Part shown: positions 32,916 to 42,317 of the stretch, in pieces
Layout of the letters: the number at the start of each line of letters is the position of its first letter
How positions within the stretch are numbered: position 1 is the stretch's first letter
NCBI GenBank assembly: GCA_963966185.1
Contig: CAWZYM010000144.1
Location: forward strand, 1 to 64,000
Origin: Rhabditoides inermis
Taxonomy: Eukaryota; Nematoda; Chromadorea; Rhabditida; Rhabditidae
Reading direction: 5' to 3'
Length of the DNA: 64,000 bases
Position numbers and translations under genes: made by a program
The notes under the pieces: model-generated
Told to the model about the DNA's origin: nothing
The model's input: the letters and a program-made list of their open reading frames with translations, nothing else
The model's database searches: none

Positions 32916-32928
32916 CAAAGGGGGGAGG
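32916..32928 (+). other. Polypurine tract
   Basis: AAAGGGGGGAGG immediately before the 3' LTR. In LTR elements such a tract primes plus-strand DNA synthesis. Confidence 0.75.
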
Positions 32929-33147
32929 TGTGACAGAGAGAGTATCTCTGTCTGTCGCATCTCGCTCTGCGAGAGAGATGCTTACTCGACTCTAGTCTGA
33001 TCACTCATTGCAGCCAACGGCACGACGGGTGATCTACCGATACACCGGCGGGAACGCGGCCGATCGACTGATAACAAGCGGGAAGAGACGGGACTCGTGT
33101 CGTCCGTCCATTGGCCGAGACGCCACTACATGCCCCGCCCCCTTCCC

Positions 33148-33155
33148 TATATAAG
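33148..33155 (+). promoter_or_regulatory. TATA box of the 3' LTR
   Basis: TATATAAG in the same setting as in the 5' LTR. It could drive transcription into the right-hand flank. Confidence 0.6.
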
Positions 33156-33244
33156 CCACCCTCACCACTCAGTCGGGGGTTCAGTACGGCGGTAGCTGAT
33201 ACTCAGATGCCAGTCCTGAGACCTTAGGTCCCACCATACACCAC

Positions 33245-33267
33245 CTGAGGGGTGCCGTCCCCGCGTC
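33245..33267 (+). promoter_or_regulatory. Hairpin motif copy 7 (3' LTR)
   Basis: Same sequence as copy 1, as expected for the other LTR. Confidence 0.7.
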
Positions 33268-33517
33268 CACATTGGGGTTTACCCCGTTCCCTATCCATTT
33301 CTCATATGTGCTTGTATAAAGATGCCAAAACATCTGTTCTTGTATTGCATTCACATTATGTCCCACGGGAACTAATGTGGACTTTGGGGTTGTTATCAAC
33401 GGTAGTAGTTGCGGTTTGATATCGAAGTCCTCTGGGTTGGCGCATCCGCTCACGCGGATGTCCCTAACAGGTAGGTCCTGGGCAGACCGGCGTTTACACG
33501 TCCAAACACCTGTCACT

Positions 33518-33521
33518 GGAT
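33518..33521 (+). repeat. Target-site duplication GGAT, right copy
   Basis: Partner of 21,659-21,662. Removing the element and one duplicate restores an uninterrupted gag-like frame, which supports this placement. Confidence 0.65.
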
Positions 33522-33894
33522 GGACTTTGTGATACTCTTTGTGGCAGGCCTCCAGCGAACGTTCAAATATCAGATGCACATTTGCTACCGGGATTTCGCT
33601 CACCACCACCCGAACACCTCATTGATGCTAGCCCACTTCGAAGGCTTCGGACCCAACGACATTCTGAGGAAGGCCAAGCGCATTGAGTTGTTGACGTGGA
33701 AATCCAAGCTCGACTTTCTCCGCGAACGAGTTGCGATGGAACCATTTGGAGGTCATCTGGCAGACCGTCTGAACGTCTCCCTGGACTCCTGGAATCTGAC
33801 TTATCCAACGGACGAGGAGCCAGAGTGTGTTGGTTGTGGAGACCGCACGCACAATCTGGAGACGTGCCCGCACAATAATGGAGAGAACCGCTGA
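33518..33894 (+). pseudogene. Gag-like ORF, 3' part with CCHC zinc knuckle
   Basis: Continuation of the interrupted ORF, in the same frame once the Ty3 element and one copy of the 4-base duplication are set aside. It reads through a helical region and ends in a knuckle, CVGCGDRTHNLETC, matching C-X2-C-X4-H-X4-C, followed by a stop at 33,892-33,894. Such knuckles bind RNA in Gag nucleocapsid domains. A 19-base stretch within it (33,857-33,875) also occurs in the leader of the inserted Ty3 element. Confidence 0.65.
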
Positions 33895-34448
33895 GGTTGA
33901 GTAAGGTGAGCTTATCATTTGAAAGACCGCGGACGGTCTTTTTGTTAGGGGTGGTAGATGTAAGTGACGGGATGGTCCCTTCATTTTTGCACTCGTGTGA
34001 TTAATCACTCTCGTGTATGTTCCTACTTTCCCACGAGTTATGTTATGCGGATGGGAGCTCTCAGAGTGATAGATCAGCGGGGGGATAAGGAGATATTGGT
34101 TTCTGATCTTGATGTTTGCATTCCAGAAGCCGTCTCGTCGACTGCGGTCGCCTCGCCGCGCCCACTGCCTCGCCGCTCTCTCGCTCACTCCAGCAAGTAT
34201 AAGAAGACTGCGAGACGACCAGTCGAGGTCAGTCGGGACTCCGACCTCCCCTCCCGGTGTGCTGCCACCGGCCCCCATTAAACCACCCCTCTTGTCTTGT
34301 AGATAAACCACTCTATCTCATGTGATGTCGCGTGTCTATTGTGTCTGGGGTTCTCGGGGCTATCCGGGTGGGGTGGCGGCTCGGTCTCTCTGCTCATCGC
34401 CGATGAGCAGTATCTAACCCTCCTCCCGCAAGTTCAAGCGCGGAACTT
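33895..34448 (+). other. Region after the gag-like ORF, mostly unassigned
   Basis: A perfect 8-base stem hairpin (AAAGACCG-CGGA-CGGTCTTT) lies at 33,922-33,941, followed by more T. An open segment at 34,130-34,281 follows a GCATTCCAG acceptor and ends in TAA; it is basic (SKYKKTARRPVE) and not recognised. Nothing else is supported before the satellite begins. Confidence 0.4.
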
Positions 34449-37400
34449 CTCTCACTGTTGTTCGAGTAGAGGAAGAAGGCTTAAAGTGTGGTTTGCGTAT
34501 TCTGTCTGTCTGTCTGTCTGTCTTTATCACACTCGCTATATAGTAAGATGAGAGGAGAGAAGGAGTGGCAATGTCACTGTTGTTCGAGTAGAGGAAGAAG
34601 GCTTAAAGTGTGGTTTGCGTATTCTGTCTGTCTGTCTGTCTTTATCACACTCGCTATATAGTAAGATGAGTGGAGAGAAGGAGTGGCAATGTCACAGTTT
34701 CTCGAGTAGAGGAAGAAGGCTTAAAGTGTGGTTTGCGTATTCTGTCTGTCTGTCTGTCTGTCTTTATCACACTCGCTATATAGTAAGATGAGAGGAGAAA
34801 AGGAGTGGTCATGTCACCGTTGTTCGAGTAGAGAAAGAAGGGATAAAGTGTGGCTTGCGTATTCTGTCTGTCTGTCTGTCTTTATCACACTCGCTATATA
34901 GTAAGATGAGAGGAGAGAAGGAGTGGCAATGTCACTGTTGTTCGAGTAGAGGAAGAAGGCTTAAAGTGTGGTTGGCGTTTTCTGTCTGTCTGTCTGTCTG
35001 TCTGTCTTTATCACACTCGCTATATAGTAAGATGAGAGGAGAGAAGGAGTGGCAATGTCACTGTTGTTCGAGTAGAGGAAAAAGGCTTAAAGTGTGGTTG
35101 GCGTTTTCTGTCTGTCTGTCTGTCTGTCTTTATCACACTCGCTATATAGTAAGATGAGAGGAGAGAAGGAGTGGCAATGTCACTGTTGTTCGAGTAGAGG
35201 AAGAAGGCTTGAAGTGTGGTTTGCGTATTCTGTCTGTCTGTCTGTCTTTCTCACACTCGCTATATGGTAAGATGAGATGAGAGAAGGAGTGGCAATGTCA
35301 CTGTTGTTCGAGTAGAGGAAGAAGGCATAAAGTGTGTTCTCTCTGTCTGTCTGTCTTTATCACACTCGCTATATACATAGTAAGATGAGAGGAGAGAAGG
35401 AGTGGCAATGTCACTGTTGTTTGAGTAGAGGAAGAAGGCTTAAAGTGTGGTTTGCGTATTCTGTCTGTCTGTCTGTCTTTCTCACACTCGCTATATGGTA
35501 AGATGAGATGAGAGAAGGAGTGGCAATGTCACTGTTGTTCGAGTAGAGGAAGAAAACTTAAAGTGTGGTTTGCGTATTCTGTCTGTCTGTCTGTCTTTAT
35601 CACACTCGCTATATAGTAAGATGAGAGGAGAGAAGGAGTGGCAATGTCACTGTTGTTCGAGTAGAGGAAGAAGGCTTAAAGTGTGGTTTGCGTATTCTGT
35701 CTGTCTGTCTGTCTTTCTCACACTCGCTATATGGTAAGATGATATGAGAGAAGGAAATGCAATGTCACTGTTGTTCGAGTAGAGGAAGAAGGCATAAAGT
35801 GTGGTTTGCGTATTCTGTCTGTCTGTCTGTCTGTCTGTTTATCACACTCGCTATATAGTAAGATGAGAGGAGAGAAGAAGTGGCAATGTCACTGTTGTTC
35901 GAGTAGATGAAGAAGGCATAAAGTGTGGTTTGCGTATTCTGTCTGTCTGTCGGTCTTTCTCACAGTCGCTATATAGTAAGATGAAAGGAGAGAAGGAGTG
36001 GCAATGTCATTGTTGTTCGAGTAGAGGAAGAAGGGATAAAGTGTGGTTTGCGTATTCTGTCTGTCTGGCTGTCTCACACGAGAAAAGAAGGAGTGGCAAT
36101 GTCACTGTTGTTCGAGTAGAGGAAGAAAGCATAAAGTGTGGATTGCGTAATCTGTCTGTCTGTCTGGCTGTCTCACACTCGCGATATAGTAAGATGAGAG
36201 AGAAGAAAGAGTGGCAATGTCACTGTTGTTCGAGTAGAGGAAGAAGGAATAAAGTGTGGTTTGCATATTCTGTCTGTCTGGCTGTCTCACACGAGAAAAG
36301 AAGGAGTGGCAATGTCACTGTTGTTCGAGTAGAGGAAGAAGGCATAAAGTGTGGTTTGCGTATTCTGTCTGTCTGGCTGTCTCACACTCGCTATATAGTA
36401 AGATGAGAGGAGAGAAGAAGTGGCAATGTCACTGTTGTTCGAGTAGATGAAGAAGGCATAAAGTGTGGTTTGCGTATTCTGTCTGTCTGTCGGTCTTTCT
36501 CACAGTCGCTATATAGTAAGATGAAAGGAGAGAAGGAGTGGCAATGTCATTGTTGTTCGAGTAGAGGAAGAAGGGATAAAGTGTGGTTTGCGTATTCTGT
36601 CTGTCTGGCTGTCTCACACGAGAAAAGAAGGAGTGGCAATGTCACTGTTGTTCGAGTAGAGGAAGAAAGCATAAAGTGTGGATTGCGTAATCTGTCTGTC
36701 TGTCTGGCTGTCTCACACTCGCGATATAGTAAGATGAGAGAGAAGAAAGAGTGGCAATGTCACTGTTGTTCGAGTAGAGGAAGAAGGAATAAAGTGTGGT
36801 TTGCATATTCTGTCTGTCTGGCTGTCTCACACGAGAAAAGAAGGAGTGGCAATGTCACTGTTGTTCGAGTAGAGGAAGAAAGCATAAAGTGTGGATTGCG
36901 TAATCTGTCTGTCTGTCTGGCTGTCTCACACTCGCGATATAGTAAGATGAGAGAAAAGAAAGAGTGGCAATGTCACTGTTGTTCGAATAGAGGAAGAAGG
37001 GATAAAGTGTGGTTTGCGTATTCTGTCTGTCTGTCTGTCTGTCTTTCTCACACTCGCGATATAGTAAGATGAGAGGAGAGAAGGAGTGGCAATGTCACTG
37101 TTGTTCGAGTAGAGAAAGAAGGGATAAAGTGTGGCTTGCGTATTCTGTCTGTCTGTCTGTCTTTCTCACACTCGCTATATAGTAAGATGAGAGGAGAGAA
37201 GGAGTGGTCATGTCACCGTTGTTCGAGTAGAGGAAGAAGGGATAAAGTGTGGCTTGCGTATTCTGTCTGTCTGTCTGTCTGTCTTTATCACACTCGCTAT
37301 ATGGTAAGATGAGAGGAGAGAAGGAGTGGCAATGTCACCGTTGTTCGAGTAGAGGAAGAAGGGATAAAGTGTGGCTTGCGTATTCTGTCTGTCTGTCTGT

Positions 37401-40400
37401 CTGTCTTTCTCACACTCGCTATATGGTAAGATGAGAGGAGAGAAGGAGTGGTCATGTCACCGTTGTTCGAGTAGAGGAAGAAGGGATAAAGTGTGGTTTG
37501 CGTATTCTGTCTGCCTGTCTGTCTTTCTCACACTCGCGATATAGTAAGATGAGAGGAGAGAAGAGTGGCAATGTCACCGTTGTTCGAGTAGAGAAAGAAG
37601 GGATAAAGTGTGGCTTGCGTATTCTGTCTGTCTGTCTGTCTTTATCACACTCGCTATATAGTAAGATGAGAGGAGAGAAGGAGTGGTCATGTCACCGTTG
37701 TTCGAGTAGAGAAAGAAGGGATAAAGTGTGGCTTGCGTATTCTGTCTGTCTGTCTGTCTTTATCACACTCGCTATATAGTAAGATGAGAGGAGAGAAGGA
37801 GTGGCAATGTCACCGTTGTTCGAGTAGAGGAAGAAGGGATAAAGTGTGGCTTGCGTATTCTGTCTGTCTGTCTGTCTTTATCACACTCGCTATATAGTAA
37901 GATGAGAGGAGAGAAGGAGTGGTCATGTCACCGTTGTTCGAGTAGATGAGAGGAGAGAAGAAGTGGCAATGTCACTGTTGTTCGAGTAGATGAAGAAGGC
38001 ATAAAGTGTGGTTTGCGTATTCTGTCTGTCTGTCGGTCTTTCTCACAGTCGCTATATAGTAAGATGAAAGGAGAGAAGGAGTGGCAATGTCATTGTTGTT
38101 CGAGTAGAGGAAGAAGGGATAAAGTGTGGTTTGCGTATTCTGTCTGTCTGGCTGTCTCACACGAGAAAAGAAGGAGTGGCAATGTCACTGTTGTTCGAGT
38201 AGAGGAAGAAAGCATAAAGTGTGGATTGCGTAATCTGTCTGTCTGTCTGGCTGTCTCACACTCGCGATATAGTAAGATGAGAGAGAAGAAAGAGTGGCAA
38301 TGTCACTGTTGTTCGAGTAGAGGAAGAAGGAATAAAGTGTGGTTTGCATATTCTGTCTGTCTGGCTGTCTCACACGAGAAAAGAAGGAGTGGCAATGTCA
38401 CTGTTGTTCGAGTAGAGGAAGAAAGCATAAAGTGTGGATTGCGTAATCTGTCTGTCTGTCTGGCTGTCTCACACTCGCGATATAGTAAGATGAGAGAAAA
38501 GAAAGAGTGGCAATGTCACTGTTGTTCGAATAGAGGAAGAAGGGATAAAGTGTGGTTTGCGTATTCTGTCTGTCTGTCTGTCTGTCTTTCTCACACTCGC
38601 GATATAGTAAGATGAGAGGAGAGAAGGAGTGGCAATGTCACTGTTGTTCGAGTAGAGAAAGAAGGGATAAAGTGTGGCTTGCGTATTCTGTCTGTCTGTC
38701 TGTCTTTCTCACACTCGCTATATAGTAAGATGAGAGGAGAGAAGGAGTGGTCATGTCACCGTTGTTCGAGTAGAGGAAGAAGGGATAAAGTGTGGCTTGC
38801 GTATTCTGTCTGTCTGTCTGTCTGTCTTTATCACACTCGCTATATGGTAAGATGAGAGGAGAGAAGGAGTGGCAATGTCACCGTTGTTCGAGTAGAGGAA
38901 GAAGGGATAAAGTGTGGCTTGCGTATTCTGTCTGTCTGTCTGTCTGTCTTTCTCACACTCGCTATATGGTAAGATGAGAGGAGAGAAGGAGTGGTCATGT
39001 CACCGTTGTTCGAGTAGAGGAAGAAGGGATAAAGTGTGGTTTGCGTATTCTGTCTGCCTGTCTGTCTTTCTCACACTCGCGATATAGTAAGATGAGAGGA
39101 GAGAAGGAGTGGCAATGTCACCGTTGTTCGAGTAGAGAAAGAAGGGATAAAGTGTGGCTTGCGTATTCTGTCTGTCTGTCTGTCTTTATCACACTCGCTA
39201 TATAGTAAGATGAGAGGAGAGAAGGAGTGGTCATGTCACCGTTGTTCGAGTAGAGAAAGAAGGGATAAAGTGTGGCTTGCGTATTCTGTCTGTCTGTCTG
39301 TCTTTATCACACTCGCTATATAGTAAGATGAGAGGAGAGAAGGAGTGGCAATGTCACCGTTGTTCGAGTAGAGGAAGAAGGGATAAAGTGTGGCTTGCGT
39401 ATTCTGTCTGTCTGTCTGTCTTTATCACACTCGCTATATAGTAAGATGAGAGGAGAGAAGGAGTGGTCATGTCACCGTTGTTCGAGTAGAGGAAGAAGGG
39501 ATAAAGTGTGGTTTGCGTATTCTGTCTGTCTGTCTGTCTGTCTTTCTCACACTCGCTATATGGTAAGATGAGAGGAGAGAAGGAGTGGTCATGTCACCGT
39601 TGTTCGAGTAGAGGAAGAAGGGATAAAGTGTGGTTTGCGTATTCTGTCTGTCTGTCTGTCTTTCTCACACTCGCGATATAGTAAGATGAGAGGAGAGAAG
39701 GAGTGGCAATGTCACCGTTGTTCGAGTAGAGAAAGAAGGGATAAAGTGTGGCTTGCGTATTCTGTCTGTCTGTCTGTCTTTATCACACTCGCTATATAGT
39801 AAGATGAGAGGAGAGAAGGAGTGGTCATGTCACCGTTGTTCGAGTAGAGGAAGAAGGGATAAAGTGTGGCTTGCGTATTCTGTCTGTCTGTCTGTCTTTA
39901 TCACACTCGCTATATAGTAAGATGAGAGGAGAGAAGGAGTGGCAATGTCACCGTTGTTCGAGTAGAGGAAGAAGGGATAAAGTGTGGCTTGCGTATTCTG
40001 TCTGTCTGTCTGTCTGTCTTTCTCACACTCGCTATATGGTAAGATGAGAGGAGAGAAGGAGTGGTCATGTCACCGTTGTTCGAGTAGAGGAAGAAGGGAT
40101 AAAGTGTGGCTTGCGTATTCTGTCTTTCTGTCTGTCTTTCTCACTTTCGCTATATGGTAAGATGAGAGGAGAGAAGGAGTGCAATGTCACCGTTGTTCGA
40201 GTAGAGGAAGAAGGGATAAAGTGTGGCTTGCTTATTCTGTCTGTCTGTCTTTCTCACACTCGCTATATGGTAAGATGAGAGGAGAGAAGGAGTGGCAATG
40301 TCACCGTTGTTCGAGTAGAGAAAGAAGAGATAAAGTGTGGCTTGCGTATTCTGTCTGTCTGTCTGTCTTTATCACACTCGCTGTATGGTAAGATGAGAGG

Positions 40401-40640
40401 AGAGAAGGAGTGGCAATGTCACCGTTGTTCGAGTAGAGGAAGAAGGGATAAAGTGTGGCTTGCGTATTCTGTCTGTCTGTCTGTCTTTCTCACACTCGCT
40501 ATATGGTAAGATGAGAGGAGAGAAGGAGTGGCAATGTCACCGTTGTTCGAGTAGAGGAAGAAGGGATAAAGTGTGGCTTGCGTATTCTGTCTGTCTGTCT
40601 GTCTTTCTCACACTCGCTATATAGTAAGATGAGATTAGAG
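34449..40640. repeat. Satellite array, unit about 118 bp, about 52 copies
   Basis: Units carry TTCGAGTAGAGGAAGAAGG, then GTGTGG, a (CTGT)n run of variable length, CACTCGCTATATAGTAAG, and GAGAAGGAGTGGCAATG. Unit length varies mainly through the CTGT count. Higher-order duplications are present: a block of about 540 bases repeats at about 35,870 and 36,410, and one of 1,543 bases repeats at about 36,400 and 37,945. The junction near 37,943 shows a clipped unit. ORFs across the array are incidental. Confidence 0.95.
36402..39487. repeat. 1,543-bp higher-order tandem duplication within the 118-bp satellite
   Basis: Landmarks at 36,429, 36,470, 36,642 and 37,249 each recur 1,543 bases further on (37,972, 38,013, 38,185 and 38,792). 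The join near 37,943 skips part of a unit, reading GAGTAG directly into ATGAGAGGAG. The copies differ by only a few bases, so the duplication is recent. Confidence 0.85.
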
Positions 40641-40646
40641 AAGGAG

Positions 40647-41193
40647 TTAGTTGGAGCGCAAGTCCGAGCTGCCCTCGGGGAACTCCTCCTCAGTGCACAC
40701 GTTCTCGCTGTTGAAACGGTTGTACAGGTCCTTCAGCGCCAGCATCGACTCTGAATATCAAAACATGCTTTAAGAATCCATCCACATGGCATACCAGTGT
40801 CCTGAAGTCCTTCGACAACGGCGGCCTTCTGGCCAGCGGGAGTCTCCTTGAGCTTCTGGGCGACAGTGAAGAGAGCCTCTTTCCAGGAAGCGGGCTTGAG
40901 CACTCCATCGGCAGCCTTGATCATGGGCTGGAGGAGACGCTGCCTTTTCAGTCCGTCGACGGCGAAGCGAGTGCGATCAGAGATCCACTCCTCGTTCACA
41001 TCCTATAAATACATAGTTTCCTCCACTTTTCTATCGGCTCTAGCTCTAGCTATAATGTGTACTTACATCGTTCATGCGAAGAATGACGCGAAGCACTTCT
41101 CTGATCTCGTGAGTGATCACGATGTTCGATCCAGTCGCGTCCATCACATCAACCGACTCTGTCTTGCGGGTCCCCCACGGGCGAGCCATGAAA
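40647..41193 (-). pseudogene. NDUFS1: NADH dehydrogenase (complex I) 75 kDa subunit fragment, three exons
   Basis: Minus-strand exons 41,067-41,193, 40,795-41,002 and 40,647-40,750, joined by GT..AG introns with agreeing phases. The product begins [17 protein letters not shown] and continues NEEWISDRTRFAVDGLKRQ, LKDLYNRFNSENVCTEE and SSDLRSN. These match the middle of NDUFS1, the large iron-sulfur subunit of mitochondrial complex I. It ends in TAA exactly where the normal protein continues after the DLRSN block, six bases before satellite-like sequence. The N-terminal ferredoxin-like region with its iron-sulfur ligands and the C-terminal half are absent. It is most likely a partial gene copy cut by satellite growth, unless the rest lies across the array. 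Confidence 0.85.
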
Positions 41194-41391
41194 CTGCAAC
41201 ACGCAAAACTGCAACACGCAAACTCATTGAACTTTTTATTCGTTAATCACACCTCTACAAGAATATGTGCGAAACATTCAGATGTATCAAAATGGTAGGT
41301 AATGTCGGAAATAAGTTAATATGATGAAACTGGAGATGTCGCGTACTCGACCATCCTCCCTCCTCTTCATCCACCTTCTCTCTAGACGTTG

Positions 41392-42267
41392 CTAGTCTTC
41401 GGCAGAAGCGTGATCTGAAATTCAATCATTCATCTCTCCTTTCGTCTCTCTCGTCAAACTCTCCATCCATTATCAACAACAATTATGAAAAACGCTATAC
41501 TGTATTTAGAAAACACTACTTATCGTAACATGAGTTACCGTACTTTCAAATCAACAATACAGTTCCCCCTCTTCCTCTCCCCTACTCACGGTTCCGTCGC
41601 CAGAGATGTGGTAGTCTCGATGGTCGGGTGCCAGGGCGACGTCTCTGGGGATGGGAAAAGAGACGAGCCCCGGGAAAGCGAGCAGCTGACGCCACACCCT
41701 GCGCGGCCTCAACACACGCATATGTACAGATGGAGAGAGAGGGAGAGAGAGAGAGACTCACGGGGTGATTCCGAAGCGCTTGGCCATCTCCTTCACGACT
41801 GACCCCTTCTTCATGCGACGGCGGGGGCAGCTCCAGAGCACAATGAGGGCGAGCGAAGTGCGATTGATGCTCTAGATGAGACGAAGAGGGGGGAGGGAGA
41901 GGGAGAGAGAGAGTACCTTGATCTGCTTGGCAAGGGCGGCGGGCGCGATCACGAGACCAGCCGGCGCGCCAGACGACAGGCACTGTCCGAGAGTGCGGTC
42001 AGAGAGGGCGGCGGCAGTGAGAGACGGCGGGTCGCGCTTCGCCCTCGCCTGGAAACACATCTCTCTCTCTCTCTCCCTCCCTCCCTCCCTCCCCCCCCTC
42101 ACTCACCCCCACGATGGCCCACATCCTCTGGAAGCTCTCCGGGTGTCCCCTCACCACCTCATCCTTTCCCACAGTGTCCACGAGGAACTCGATGTCGAGT
42201 TTCTCCATCTGAACCAGCGACCGCAGGCTGAAAAGTGAGAAATAACTAGTTCCTCTCTCTCTCTCCC

Positions 42268-42317
<50 letters not shown>

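Larger units (their letters stand above)
30896..32928 (+). other. Ty3 3' accessory region, spliced-looking short exons
   Basis: Two kilobases between pol and the 3' LTR with no RT-related or recognisable envelope coding. It contains several open segments bounded by splice-like signals: 31,182-31,413, 31,699-31,850, 31,940-32,112, 32,285-32,519 and 32,596-32,850. AT-rich, intron-like sequence lies between them (for example 31,430-31,690). Products would be short and Ser/Thr/Pro-rich. I do not recognise any. Confidence 0.5.
21663..33517 (+). mobile_element. Ty3/gypsy-type LTR retrotransposon, complete, 11.86 kb
   Basis: Two LTRs of 594 and 589 bases in direct orientation enclose a 2.2 kb leader, gag, an NC-protease frame, an RT-RNase H-integrase frame, a 2 kb accessory region and a polypurine tract. 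The domain order (protease, RT, RNase H, integrase) is that of Ty3/gypsy. The LTRs differ by a few substitutions and three small indels, so the insertion is young. It is unusually long because of the leader and accessory regions, and it carries seven copies of a short hairpin motif. It inserted into another gag-like ORF. Confidence 0.9.
32929..33517 (+). repeat. 3' LTR
   Basis: Direct repeat of the 5' LTR, preceded by a purine-rich tract and followed by the GGAT duplication. It has the same TATA box (33,148) and hairpin motif (33,245). Confidence 0.9.

Noticed and set aside
35930..38615. ORFs of 158 and 200 codons with Cys/His pattern in the 118-bp satellite
   Set aside because: They follow the repeat period, appear and vanish with CTGT number, and have no start or splice context. 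The zinc-like look comes from the repeat.
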